From Eubacterium limosum (lineage in GTDB: Bacteria; Bacillota; Clostridia; Eubacteriales; Eubacteriaceae): a stretch of 64,000 nt of DNA. Location of the stretch: contig NZ_CP019962.1 in NCBI RefSeq assembly GCF_000807675.2, positions 3,224,001 through 3,288,000 of the forward strand, written 5' to 3'. Below the pieces are notes generated by a model. That model searched no databases. It was not told the DNA's origin and saw only the letters and a list, made by a program, of their open reading frames with translations. The translations under genes and the position numbers were made by a program. Position 1 is the first letter of the stretch; each line of letters opens with the position of its first letter. Positions 42,952-51,483 of the stretch are shown piece by piece.

Positions 42952-43377
42952 ATGCTGCTAAACTCAAATCAGATACAGGAAATTATTCCGCATCGCTATC
43001 CCTTTTTACTGGTAGACCAGATCATTGAGATGGAGGGCGACCATGTCGTGGGCGTCAAATGTGTTACGGCCAATGAAATGCAGTTTATGGGGCATTTTCC
43101 AAAACAGCATGTCATGCCTGGCGTTCTGGTTATTGAAGCGCTGGCCCAGGCAGGCGCGGTGCTGCTTCTGTCTAAAGAGGAAAACAAGGGCAAGATTGCG
43201 CTGTTTGCAGGCATCAACAAAGCCCGTATTCACCGTCAGGTCATTCCAGGGGATAAACTGACTCTGGACGTCACCTTCAAAGGGTTCCGGGCGGGGATCG
43301 GCTTTGCGGATGCGCTGGCAACCGTCGACGGCGAAAAGGCTGTGAAATGTGAGCTGATGTTCGCAGTTCAGCAGTAA
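42952..43377 (+). CDS. fabZ: 3-hydroxyacyl-ACP dehydratase
   Basis: The 141-residue hotdog-fold protein has IIPHRYPFLLVDQI and the active-site helix GHFPKQHVMPGVLVIEALAQ, with His and Glu in the family positions. It removes water from 3-hydroxyacyl-ACP. The ATG at 42952 follows GGGAGG by 7 bases; the frame reaches 42937 without support. It is the last gene of the operon. Confidence 0.94.
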   Translation: MLLNSNQIQEIIPHRYPFLLVDQIIEMEGDHVVGVKCVTANEMQFMGHFPKQHVMPGVLVIEALAQAGAVLLLSKEENKGKIALFAGINKARIHRQVIPGDKLTLDVTFKGFRAGIGFADALATVDGEKAVKCELMFAVQQ

Positions 43378-43381
43378 TAAA

Positions 43382-43418
43382 AAAGGACCGCTTCCATTTT
43401 GAAAGCGGTCTTTAATTT
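43382..43418 (+). terminator. Terminator of the fatty acid operon
   Basis: GACCGCTT (43386-43393) pairs with AAGCGGTC (43403-43410), flanked by AAAG and CTTT, then TTTAATTTT. Confidence 0.85.
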
Positions 43419-43441
43419 TACAACTAATTTTCAGTCCACCC

Positions 43442-43470
43442 TTTCAAAATAGCCGATGGTTTGGTATAAT
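43442..43470 (+). promoter_or_regulatory. Probable promoter of valS
   Basis: TTTCAA (43442-43447), a 17-base spacer and TATAAT (43465-43470). The -35 box is weak. The leader of about 55 bases is too short for a T-box. Confidence 0.55.
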
Positions 43471-43531
43471 AATAAAATATCGAAAAATTTATCACGGTTT
43501 AAAAACATTAACATAGAGAGAGGTAAGCAGA

Positions 43532-46180
43532 TTGAAAAAAGAAATGTCAAAAGTCTATGATCCGAAGGACGTAGAAAGCCGTATATATGCCTGGTGGCAG
43601 GAAAAGGACTATTTTAAACCCGAGGTACACCAAGGCGGAAAATCTTTTACCATTGTGATGCCGCCGCCGAATATTACCGGGCAGCTGCACATGGGCCACG
43701 CCTTTGACGATACCCTTCAGGATGTGCTCACCCGGTTCAAGAGAATGCAGGGCTACGCGGCGCTGTGGGTGCCGGGGATGGACCACGCCAGCATCGCTAC
43801 CGAGGTAAAGGTCGTTGAAAAAATCCGAAATGAGGAAGGCAAAACCAAGGAAGAACTGGGACGAGAGGAGTTCCTCAAGCGTGCCTGGGACTGGGCTTTG
43901 ACCTATAAGGACCGCATCCGTGAGCAAGTTAAAAAGCTTGGCGCCTCCTGTGACTGGGACCGCGAGCGCTTTACCATGGATGAAGGCTGCAGCGAGGCAG
44001 TCAAGGAAACCTTTGTCCGTTTGTACGAAGAAGGCCTGATCTACAAGGGAAGCCGTATTATAAACTGGTGCCCGGACTGTAAAACCGCCCTTTCCGATGC
44101 GGAGGTAGAGTACGCTGAGCAGGCAGGCCATTTGTGGCATATCCGTTATCCCATCGCGGGCAGCGACGATTACGTTACCGTTGCCACCACCCGTCCGGAA
44201 ACCATGCTGGGCGATTCCGGCGTAGCGGTTAATCCGAATGATGAACGCTATAAGGATCTGGTGGGCAAAACCGTTATCCTGCCGCTGGTGGACAAGGAGA
44301 TTCCGGTAGTTGCCGATGATTATGTGGATGTGGAATTTGGAACCGGTGTGGTCAAGATGACCCCTGCCCATGACCCCAATGACTATGAAGTTGGAAAACG
44401 CCATAACCTTGAAGAGATCAATGTCATGAATGAGGACGGCACCATGAACGAGCTGGCCGGAAAATACGCTGGCATGGACAGCTATGAATGCCGCAAGGCG
44501 GTTGTAGAGGATCTTAAGGCGCTGGGTCTGCTTGAAAAAATTGAGGATCATGTCCACAATGTCGGCGAGTGCTACCGCTGTGGCACTACCGTTGAAACCA
44601 TGACTTCTGAGCAGTGGTTTGTAAAGATGGAACCTCTGGCAAAACCCGCCATCGAGGCAGTCAGAAACCGTGACACCCAGTTTGTGCCGGACCGTTTCAG
44701 TAAGATTTACTTTAACTGGATGGAAAATATCCGCGACTGGTGTATTTCCCGTCAGCTGTGGTGGGGACATCAGATTCCCGCCTATTACTGTGATGACTGC
44801 GGCGAGATGGTTGTCGCCAAGGAAATGCCGGCAGTTTGTCCGAAATGCGGCGGCACCCACTTTACTCAGGATGAAAATGCTCTGGATACCTGGTTCAGCT
44901 CTGGCCTCTGGCCTTTCTCAACACTGGGCTGGCCGGAAGATACTGCCGATCTTGAAAAGTTTTATCCCAACAGCGTACTGGTTACCGCTTATGATATTAT
45001 CTTTTTCTGGGTTGCCCGCATGATCTTTATGGGACTGCACACAATGGGTGAGGTTCCCTTCGCCGATGTCTATATCCACGGCCTGATCCGTGATTCTCAG
45101 GGCCGCAAGATGAGCAAATCTCTGGGCAACGGCATTGATCCGCTGGAAATCATCGAGCAGTTCTCAGCAGACGCGCTGCGCTTCTCAATCATCACAGGGA
45201 ATTCTGCGGGGAATGATATCCGCTGGCAGGACGAAAAGCTGGAAGCCAGCAGAAACTTTTTGAACAAAATCTGGAATGCCGCCCGCTTTGTGCTGATGAA
45301 CCTGGATGAGAATATCATGGATCAGCAGGATATTGCGCTTGCCAATCTGGAAAATACCGATAAATGGATTCTGAGCCGTATGAACGACGTTGTGCGCGAT
45401 GTGACCCAGAACATGGATAAATACGAGCTGGGAATCGCAGCCCAGAAGGTTTACGATTTTGCCTGGAACGAATACTGTGACTGGTATATCGAACTGGTAA
45501 AACCAAGATTATACGGTGACGATGAAACCACCAAGGCGGCCGCGCAGTACACTCTGAACATGGTACTAACCAACATCCTTAAGCTGCTGCACCCGGTCAT
45601 CCCCTTTATCACCGAAGAGATCTATGGCTACCTGCCCGGCGCAGGCGAAGCCATCATTGTGGCGGAATGGCCGGAATACGACGAAAGCCTGCATTTTATG
45701 CAGGATGAGGAGGATGTCCGTTTCCTGATGGCCTGTATCAAGAGTATCCGCAATATCCGTTCCGAGATGGATGTGCCAAACGCCAAGAAAACGCAGCTTT
45801 TTGTCATCACAGACAGTGCGGCGCATGGAGAGCTGATGCTTAAGTCGGCTGTTTATTTCGAGAAACTGGCCTCTGTCTCCGGAATCTCCGCCATTGCCAA
45901 GGAAGATGTCCAGGAAAACTATGTGAGCGCTGTTGTTGAAGACACAGAGCTGTTTTTGTCCATGGACGAGCTGGTAGACAAGGAAAAAGAAATTGAGCGT
46001 CTGAACGGCGAAAAAGCCAAGCTTGAGAAGGAGCTGGACCGTGTGGACAAAAAGCTGTCCAACAAGGGCTTTACAGATAAGGCGCCTGAAAAGGTCGTGG
46101 AGGGCGAGCGTGAAAAACAGCGCAAATACCAGGAAATGCTGGATAAAGTGCTGGAACGCCTGGCCTATTACAATCAGTAA
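43532..46180 (+). CDS. valS: Valyl-tRNA synthetase
   Basis: The 882-residue class I enzyme has the HIGH-type motif in NITGQLHMGHAFDD (about 50) and the KMSKS motif in GRKMSKSLGNG (about 525). It also has an editing domain (TTRPETMLGDSGVAVNP), an anticodon-binding domain and a C-terminal coiled coil (DKEKEIERLNGEKAKLEKELDR region). It charges tRNA-Val. The TTG start follows an AGAGAGG site by 9 bases; the next in-frame ATG (43544) is too far from it. Confidence 0.96.
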   Translation: MKKEMSKVYDPKDVESRIYAWWQEKDYFKPEVHQGGKSFTIVMPPPNITGQLHMGHAFDDTLQDVLTRFKRMQGYAALWVPGMDHASIATEVKVVEKIRNEEGKTKEELGREEFLKRAWDWALTYKDRIREQVKKLGASCDWDRERFTMDEGCSEAVKETFVRLYEEGLIYKGSRIINWCPDCKTALSDAEVEYAEQAGHLWHIRYPIAGSDDYVTVATTRPETMLGDSGVAVNPNDERYKDLVGKTVILPLVDKEIPVVADDYVDVEFGTGVVKMTPAHDPNDYEVGKRHNLEEINVMNEDGTMNELAGKYAGMDSYECRKAVVEDLKALGLLEKIEDHVHNVGECYRCGTTVETMTSEQWFVKMEPLAKPAIEAVRNRDTQFVPDRFSKIYFNWMENIRDWCISRQLWWGHQIPAYYCDDCGEMVVAKEMPAVCPKCGGTHFTQDENALDTWFSSGLWPFSTLGWPEDTADLEKFYPNSVLVTAYDIIFFWVARMIFMGLHTMGEVPFADVYIHGLIRDSQGRKMSKSLGNGIDPLEIIEQFSADALRFSIITGNSAGNDIRWQDEKLEASRNFLNKIWNAARFVLMNLDENIMDQQDIALANLENTDKWILSRMNDVVRDVTQNMDKYELGIAAQKVYDFAWNEYCDWYIELVKPRLYGDDETTKAAAQYTLNMVLTNILKLLHPVIPFITEEIYGYLPGAGEAIIVAEWPEYDESLHFMQDEEDVRFLMACIKSIRNIRSEMDVPNAKKTQLFVITDSAAHGELMLKSAVYFEKLASVSGISAIAKEDVQENYVSAVVEDTELFLSMDELVDKEKEIERLNGEKAKLEKELDRVDKKLSNKGFTDKAPEKVVEGEREKQRKYQEMLDKVLERLAYYNQ

Positions 46181-46198
46181 GAAAATAAAACAGAACAG

Positions 46199-46226
46199 GG
46201 CGGAAGGAGACTTCCGCCTTTTCTTT
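46199..46226 (+). terminator. Terminator of valS
   Basis: GGCGGAAG-GAGA-CTTCCGCC (46199-46218) followed by TTTTCTTT. Confidence 0.88.
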
Positions 46227-46270
46227 AAAGGAAAGTTGTATTTATTGCCGACTAAATGAAAGGAGTTCCC

Positions 46271-46975
46271 ATGAACGAAGAAGGAAAGAAACGGATTTTG
46301 ATTGCAGATGACAATCAGGATATTTGTGAGCTGGTGGAAATTCTGCTGACAGCAGAAGGCTTTGAGGTCGTTCAGGCTAAAAACGGTCAGGAGGCAGTGG
46401 ACAGGACAGACGATTCCATCGATCTGATCATACTGGACGTCATGATGCCCCAGAAATCCGGCTATAAGGCCTGTTCGGAGATAAGGGAAAAAACACGGGT
46501 GCCCATTTTGTTTTTAACAGCCAAGGACCAGGATTCCGACAAGGTGATGGGATTCTCAGTGGGCGGTGATGACTACCTGTCCAAGCCCTTCTCCTATACC
46601 GAGCTGGTATCCCGTGTGAAATCTCTGCTGCGCCGCTACTATGTGTACCAGGGCAGCGCGCCGGCGGAAAAGAGCAACAAGCTGGTAATCCGCGACCTGG
46701 TGCTGGACAAGGATGCGCAGAATGTTGAGATAGGCGGAGAGATCGTCACCCTGACCGACATTGAGTACCGGATACTGGAGCTTATGATGGACAACCGGAA
46801 AAAGGTATTCTCCGCCCAGAATATTTACGAAAGCATCTGGAACGAGCCTTATTTTTACTCTGCCAACAACACGGTCATGGTGCACATCCGCAACCTGCGC
46901 AAAAAACTCAAAGATAACTCTCAGGAGCCCCAGTATATTAAAACCGCCTGGGGAAAAGGTTATTATGTTGACTAA
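46271..46975 (+). CDS. OmpR/VanR-type response regulator
   Basis: The 234-residue protein has an N-terminal receiver (RILIADDNQDIC with the acidic pocket, LIILDVMMPQKSG with the phospho-aspartate at about 56, FLTAKD, DDYLSKPFSYTEL) and a C-terminal winged helix (LTDIEYRILELMMDNRKKVFSAQNIYESIW, VMVHIRNLRKKL, YIKTAWGKGYYVD). The ATG at 46271 follows AGGAG. The sensor kinase gene overlaps its end by 11 bases and a MacAB-type exporter follows, so control of that exporter is likely. Confidence 0.94.
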   Translation: MNEEGKKRILIADDNQDICELVEILLTAEGFEVVQAKNGQEAVDRTDDSIDLIILDVMMPQKSGYKACSEIREKTRVPILFLTAKDQDSDKVMGFSVGGDDYLSKPFSYTELVSRVKSLLRRYYVYQGSAPAEKSNKLVIRDLVLDKDAQNVEIGGEIVTLTDIEYRILELMMDNRKKVFSAQNIYESIWNEPYFYSANNTVMVHIRNLRKKLKDNSQEPQYIKTAWGKGYYVD

Positions 46976-47984
46976 GCAGGAGGAAAGTATTTTCAGGTCG
47001 AAGCTCGGGCTGACAATCATGAAATACTTTGGCATTTCCTTTGCCATTGCGCTGGCCTCAGGGGTTGCCACCACGCTGCTGCTGACCTGCTTTATCCGTG
47101 AGAACGGCATCTCAGGCGAGACGGTGGAGCTTTTGTCCTACATGGTGACCATTGCGGTGCTTTTCGTCGTGTTTTTAAAGCTGTTTCATAAAAAGATCCG
47201 TTACATTCATACCCTGGAGCATGGGATCGAGATCATTGAGGGCGGCGGGCTGGAGTATCCCATTCCTGTGGAGGGCGACGATGAGCTGACCGCTCTGGCC
47301 ATACAGCTCAACGATATGCGGCGCACACTGCAAAAGCAGATAAACGAGCGTGAGACAGCGATCCGTGAAAATCATGAGATGGTCACCGCCATATCCCACG
47401 ATATCCGGACACCCTTAACCTCGGTGATCTGCTATCTGGATCTGATCAGGGACGGCAAAGTCAAAAGCCCGGAGGAAGAAGCTGTTTATATCAATAACGC
47501 TCTGGAAAAGGCCTGTCAGATCAAAAATCTTACCACAGCCCTTTTCAGCCATTCGGTGGCAGAGAATGAGGAGGTCATGTTCCATTACGAGCTGATCGAC
47601 GGCAACGAGCTGCTGGCACAGGTTTTATCAGAAAGCGTTTTTCTGCTGGAGGAAAAGGGACTTACCGTCCAGGTAAAGGACAGCATTGCGGAAGGCTTTG
47701 CCATCAATGTGGATATTCAGCAGTTCCGGCGCGTTTTTGATAATCTCTGCTCCAATGCCCTGAAATACGCTGATCCCCGGCGGCCCATCAGCTTTGACGT
47801 TATGCTGGAGCCTGACACCCTGCGTATTATCCAGACAAACCAGGTGCGAAAAAACAGCGGCGGTGAGAGCTTTGGCATAGGACTGAAAACCTGTGAGAAA
47901 ATTGCGGAGCGCCATGAAGGGACCTTTAAAAGCTGGATTGAGAAAGGTGAGTTTGTGGCGATCTGGACTCTGCCGCTGTATTAG
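46965..47984 (+). CDS. Membrane sensor histidine kinase
   Basis: The 339-residue protein has two membrane helices (about 19-43 and 53-72) with only a short loop outside, then a HAMP-like stretch. A HisKA domain follows with the phospho-accepting His in AISHDIRTPLTSV (about 144), then an ATPase domain (DNLCSNALKYADP N-box, GESFGIGLKTCEKIAERHEG). The tiny extracellular loop is typical of intramembrane-sensing kinases that detect envelope stress or antimicrobial peptides. It acts with the preceding regulator. Confidence 0.92.
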   Translation: MLTKQEESIFRSKLGLTIMKYFGISFAIALASGVATTLLLTCFIRENGISGETVELLSYMVTIAVLFVVFLKLFHKKIRYIHTLEHGIEIIEGGGLEYPIPVEGDDELTALAIQLNDMRRTLQKQINERETAIRENHEMVTAISHDIRTPLTSVICYLDLIRDGKVKSPEEEAVYINNALEKACQIKNLTTALFSHSVAENEEVMFHYELIDGNELLAQVLSESVFLLEEKGLTVQVKDSIAEGFAINVDIQQFRRVFDNLCSNALKYADPRRPISFDVMLEPDTLRIIQTNQVRKNSGGESFGIGLKTCEKIAERHEGTFKSWIEKGEFVAIWTLPLY

Positions 47985-48115
47985 CCAAAACCCTGCCGTC
48001 AGGCGGTTCAGTGTTGTTTTTTAATTTGTTCCGCAAAAAGAACACATGATGTACGATTACAGATCAAATATTAATAAAATCTTTAGATTTCATCCCGAAT
48101 TTCTTCATGTTTTTA

Positions 48116-48124
48116 TGTTAAAAT
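48116..48124 (+). promoter_or_regulatory. Possible extended -10 promoter of the MacAB operon
   Basis: TGT-TAAAAT at 48116-48124, 31 bases before the adaptor start. No clear -35 box is seen. Confidence 0.4.
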
Positions 48125-48155
48125 GATTCACAACAAAACAAATAATGGAGGCACC

Positions 48156-49130
48156 ATGAATAAGAAAAAAAGTATCATTATTACGCTTGTCATACTGGCA
48201 GTCGTTGTCGTAGCGCTGGGCGTCTGGGCCTGTACGCGCACCAGCCAGCCGCAGGCGGCCGCTGTCAAAACCACAGCCCTTGAGAAGACCAATCTTCAGA
48301 GAACGGTTTCGACCAACGGTACGGTTGAGAGCACCTATGTAGAGCAGGTCAGCAATATGACCGGTATTCCGGTATGGGATATCGACGTGTCCGTCGGCGA
48401 ATGGGTTGAAAAGGGCGACCGTCTCTGCCGCCTTTACGATGAAAAAAGCGATACCTGGGAACGTGTAGAAGCCACGACTTCCGGTACGGTGACAGCCATC
48501 AACGCACAGAACGGCGCCCCGGCCAACGGTGTGCTCTTTACCATTGAGGATACCAACAGCCTGCGTGTGGTCACAAACATCAAGGAAGCAGATGTGGGAA
48601 CCGTGCAGCCGGGAATGAAGGTAACCATCAAAACCGACGCGACCGGAGGCAAGGAATACACTGGTACTGTGCAGAGCATTGCGCCCACTGCTGTCAAGCA
48701 GTCCAGCGCGTCCGGTACCGGCGCGACAGCTGCCGCTTCCTCAGGCAATCAGAATCCGGAATTTGAAGCGCGGGTGAGCATTGACTCCGACATCAGCGGT
48801 CTGCTGATCGGGATGAAGGCGCGCCTTAACATTATCGTTGAGGAAAGAAACGGCGTTTACAGTGTTCCGTTTGATGTGCTGACCACAGGTGCGAACAATG
48901 AAAGCTGTGTGCTGGTAGCCGCCGACCCCAAGGATGGTGTTTACACCGTGAAAGAAGTACCTGTCACCACTGGTACAGAAACGGACTTTGCCATTGAGAT
49001 TTCAGGAGACCAGCTGACAGACGGTATGCAGATCATCACCGACATCGACAAGGTTAAGGTCGGCGACTCTGTCACACTGCAGCAGGCGGGCGACAACAGC
49101 ACCGCCCAAGGAGTCACCAATGCGCAATAA
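48156..49130 (+). CDS. MacA/HlyD-type membrane-fusion adaptor
   Basis: The 324-residue protein has an N-terminal membrane anchor (about 6-26), a lipoyl-like barrel-sandwich region (VSVGEWVEKGDRLCRLYDEKS; TTSGTVTAINAQNGAPANGVLFTIED) and beta-barrel segments (GMKVTIKTDATGGKEYTGTV). A short alanine/serine/glycine-rich insert occurs at about 180-205. In monoderm bacteria such adaptors work with MacB-like transporters. GGAG precedes the ATG, and its end overlaps the ATPase gene by 11 bases. Confidence 0.88.
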   Translation: MNKKKSIIITLVILAVVVVALGVWACTRTSQPQAAAVKTTALEKTNLQRTVSTNGTVESTYVEQVSNMTGIPVWDIDVSVGEWVEKGDRLCRLYDEKSDTWERVEATTSGTVTAINAQNGAPANGVLFTIEDTNSLRVVTNIKEADVGTVQPGMKVTIKTDATGGKEYTGTVQSIAPTAVKQSSASGTGATAAASSGNQNPEFEARVSIDSDISGLLIGMKARLNIIVEERNGVYSVPFDVLTTGANNESCVLVAADPKDGVYTVKEVPVTTGTETDFAIEISGDQLTDGMQIITDIDKVKVGDSVTLQQAGDNSTAQGVTNAQ

Positions 49131-49848
49131 GATCATCGAGATGAAGGGCATTGTGAAGCGCTTCTATGTGGGTTCGCCCAATGAGCTTGAAATCCTTCAT
49201 GGCCTTGATCTGGAAGTCTTAGAGGGCGAGTTTATATCCATTATCGGGGCATCAGGCTCAGGCAAGTCCACGCTGATGAACATCATCGGCGCCCTTGACA
49301 GGCCCACAGAAGGTGAGTATTATCTGGATCAGCTGCTGGTCAGCACCATTAAGGACAGCGGCCTCTCTAAGATCCGTAACCAGAAAATCGGCTTTGTGTT
49401 CCAGACCTTTAACCTGATTCCACGCTCCACAGCGCTCAGCAACGTTGAGCTGCCCATGCTCTACGCTGGCATGCCCAAGGCGGAACGCCGGGAGCGGGCA
49501 GAAGAGCTGCTGGAGCTTGTGGATATGTCAGACAGGGCAAAGCACCGCCCCAACGAGCTCTCCGGCGGACAGAAGCAGCGTATCGCCATCGCCCGGGCCA
49601 TGGCCAACGATCCGTCCATTATCCTGGCCGATGAGCCCACCGGCGCGCTGGACAGTAAAACGGGCCGCATGGTCATGGATATTTTCCATGAGCTGCATGA
49701 AAAACAGGGCAAAACCATTATTTTGATCACCCATAATCCGGAGCTGGCTGATGAAACCGAGCGGATTATCACCCTGAGCGACGGCAGCATTGTCGGTACC
49801 CGGGCAGGCACAGGGGTGAGATTGGAGCGACACCATGAACTTGCTTGA
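49120..49848 (+). CDS. MacB/LolD-type ABC transporter ATPase
   Basis: The 242-residue ATPase has Walker [21 protein letters not shown], a Q-loop in [22 protein letters not shown], the signature [17 protein letters not shown], Walker [13 protein letters not shown] and the H-loop [10 protein letters not shown]. It belongs to the LolD/MacB/FtsE-like group. Gene overlaps on both sides link it to the adaptor and the permease. Confidence 0.94.
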   Translation: MRNKIIEMKGIVKRFYVGSPNELEILHGLDLEVLEGEFISIIGASGSGKSTLMNIIGALDRPTEGEYYLDQLLVSTIKDSGLSKIRNQKIGFVFQTFNLIPRSTALSNVELPMLYAGMPKAERRERAEELLELVDMSDRAKHRPNELSGGQKQRIAIARAMANDPSIILADEPTGALDSKTGRMVMDIFHELHEKQGKTIILITHNPELADETERIITLSDGSIVGTRAGTGVRLERHHELA

Positions 49849-51091
49849 GAATATTAAACTGGCCCTGGAAGGGCTGCGCGCCAACAAAATGCGGGCGCTG
49901 CTGACCATGCTGGGCATTATTATCGGGATCGCCTCGGTCATTGCCATCACCTCTCTCGGTGACGCTATGTCCAACACCCTGAACGAGACGCTCTCCAACG
50001 TGGGCGGGCGCAACATTCAGCTGTACGTCATGCCCAAGGATGTGGACGGCACCTACTCCAACAGTGATGAGGACAACATTACCGATGAGATGATCGAGCG
50101 TTTCAGACAACGCTACGGCGATGAGATTGAAGGCCTTGAGATCAGCAATAACGTGGGGGCGGCCAAAACCGTTGATGTTATCCCGCAGCAGGAGATGAAA
50201 ATCACGGGGGCCAACCATGATTACTTCACCGTTGAAAATGTCAAGATCATCCAGGGTCGCGCTATCAGCGACCGGGATGTGGAGGGCGAAAAAAACGTTA
50301 TTGTCATCTCCAGTATTATGAAGAAGAATCTGTACGGCGAGGGCAGCGACCCTATCGGTAAGGAAATAAAGGTGGAAACCACCTATGGAACTGAGAGCTT
50401 TTACGTGGTAGGAGTTTATCAGGACCCCATGGAAGACGCGACCCAGAGCGCCATGATGGTGGCGATGGGCGGCAGCGGACGTTCGACCGCTTATATTCCC
50501 TACACAACCGCTAAGAACATCACAAACGATACAACAAAAGGCTACAGCATGATCATGCTCATGGCTTCGCCGAATGTCAGCTCGACAGAGCTTGCCACCA
50601 AGGCGGCAGCTTATTTCAATAAATTCTATCCTGAAAGCAGCAACAGCAAGGTAGAAGCGCAGAGTATGGAAAGCATTATGAAGGAAATGAACACTGCCAT
50701 GTCACAGGTATCCATGGCCATCGCGGTGATCGCGGGCATATCACTGCTGGTTGGCGGTATCGGGGTTATGAATATCATGCTGGTATCTGTCACTGAGCGT
50801 ACGCGGGAGATCGGTGTGCGCAAGGCTCTGGGAGCGCCCAACAGCGCCATCCGGATACAGTTCCTGGTTGAATCTATGATCATCTGTATCATCGGCGGTA
50901 TTCTTGGTATCCTGCTTGGGGCAGGCTTTGGCGCCCTTGGCGGTCTGCTGCTCAATACGGCGGTAGCGCCGTCCCTTGGCTCTATCGCCCTGGCTGTGGG
51001 CTTCTCAATGGCGATCGGCGTGTTCTTCGGGTACTACCCGGCCAATAAAGCCGCCAAGCTTGATCCGATCGAAGCTCTGAGGTATGAATGA
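49835..51091 (+). CDS. MacB-type ABC transporter permease
   Basis: The 418-residue protein has the MacB pattern: one N-terminal helix ([23 protein letters not shown]), a large extracellular domain of about 240 residues, then three C-terminal helices in the FtsX domain ([32 protein letters not shown] region). With the adaptor and ATPase it probably expels a peptide or amphiphilic antibiotic; the two-component system upstream is the likely controller. Confidence 0.92.
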   Translation: MNLLENIKLALEGLRANKMRALLTMLGIIIGIASVIAITSLGDAMSNTLNETLSNVGGRNIQLYVMPKDVDGTYSNSDEDNITDEMIERFRQRYGDEIEGLEISNNVGAAKTVDVIPQQEMKITGANHDYFTVENVKIIQGRAISDRDVEGEKNVIVISSIMKKNLYGEGSDPIGKEIKVETTYGTESFYVVGVYQDPMEDATQSAMMVAMGGSGRSTAYIPYTTAKNITNDTTKGYSMIMLMASPNVSSTELATKAAAYFNKFYPESSNSKVEAQSMESIMKEMNTAMSQVSMAIAVIAGISLLVGGIGVMNIMLVSVTERTREIGVRKALGAPNSAIRIQFLVESMIICIIGGILGILLGAGFGALGGLLLNTAVAPSLGSIALAVGFSMAIGVFFGYYPANKAAKLDPIEALRYE

Positions 51092-51160
51092 TGCTGAGTC
51101 TGTTTTTAAAAAACGGTAGGATGCAAAGAGCGTGAGCGGGCATCCGGCAACGAAGAAAAT

Positions 51161-51215
51161 ACATTTTACAGGGAAAGCATTCTGATCTTGGATAAAAGCT
51201 TTTTCTGTAAAATGT
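51161..51215. other. Long imperfect hairpin after the MacAB operon
   Basis: ACATTTTACAG (51161-51171) pairs perfectly with CTGTAAAATGT (51205-51215), with further pairing inside (AAAGC with GCTTT). No T-run follows on plus. It may end or stabilise the upstream mRNA. Confidence 0.5.
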
Positions 51216-51244
51216 GATCCTGATGCCATTGGCTAAATTTTATC

Positions 51245-51273
51245 TTTACTTCCTGTGGTTAAAGTGCTAAAAT
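51245..51273 (+). promoter_or_regulatory. Promoter of the riboswitch/P-type ATPase unit
   Basis: TTTACT (51245-51250), a 17-base spacer and TAAAAT (51268-51273), placing the transcript start near 51280, just before the riboswitch. Confidence 0.6.
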
Positions 51274-51300
51274 ATAGTAAATTAACTAAATAAAAAGCAC

Positions 51301-51465
51301 CCTGAAGGGGAGTAACTCAACCATTAAGGAGCTGCTTAGTCGTCATTTCGAGCGAAAGCTCCGGCTAAGCATCAAGCGTTATACTTGAGAGTAAGACCTT
51401 TATTTCTAATTTCGCGTTTGTCTTTGGGCAGGCGGGGTAATTTAGAGATAAGGGTCTTTTATTTA
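51301..51465 (+). promoter_or_regulatory. yybP-ykoY (Mn2+) riboswitch with expression platform
   Basis: The paired conserved blocks GAAGGGGAGTAACT (51304-51317) and ACTTGAGAGTAAGACCTTT (51383-51401) are the hallmark of the yybP-ykoY family. P1 is AAGG (51305-51308) with CCTT (51397-51400); an inner arm includes GCTTAG/CTAAGC (51334-51339 and 51365-51370). The 3' strand of P1, AAGACCTTTAT (51393-51403), can instead pair with ATAAGGGTCTT (51448-51458, one G-U), which is followed by TTTATTTAT and so forms a terminator. Ligand binding would favour P1 and permit transcription. Confidence 0.85.
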
Positions 51466-51483
51466 TAATTCAAGGAGGACAGA

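Noticed and set aside
43419-43531. T-box leader before valS
   Set aside because: The leader is only about 55 bases after the likely promoter and has no T-box sequence or antiterminator.
43547-44860. 437-codon open frame on the minus strand
   Set aside because: It is antisense to valS, with no family likeness or start signals.
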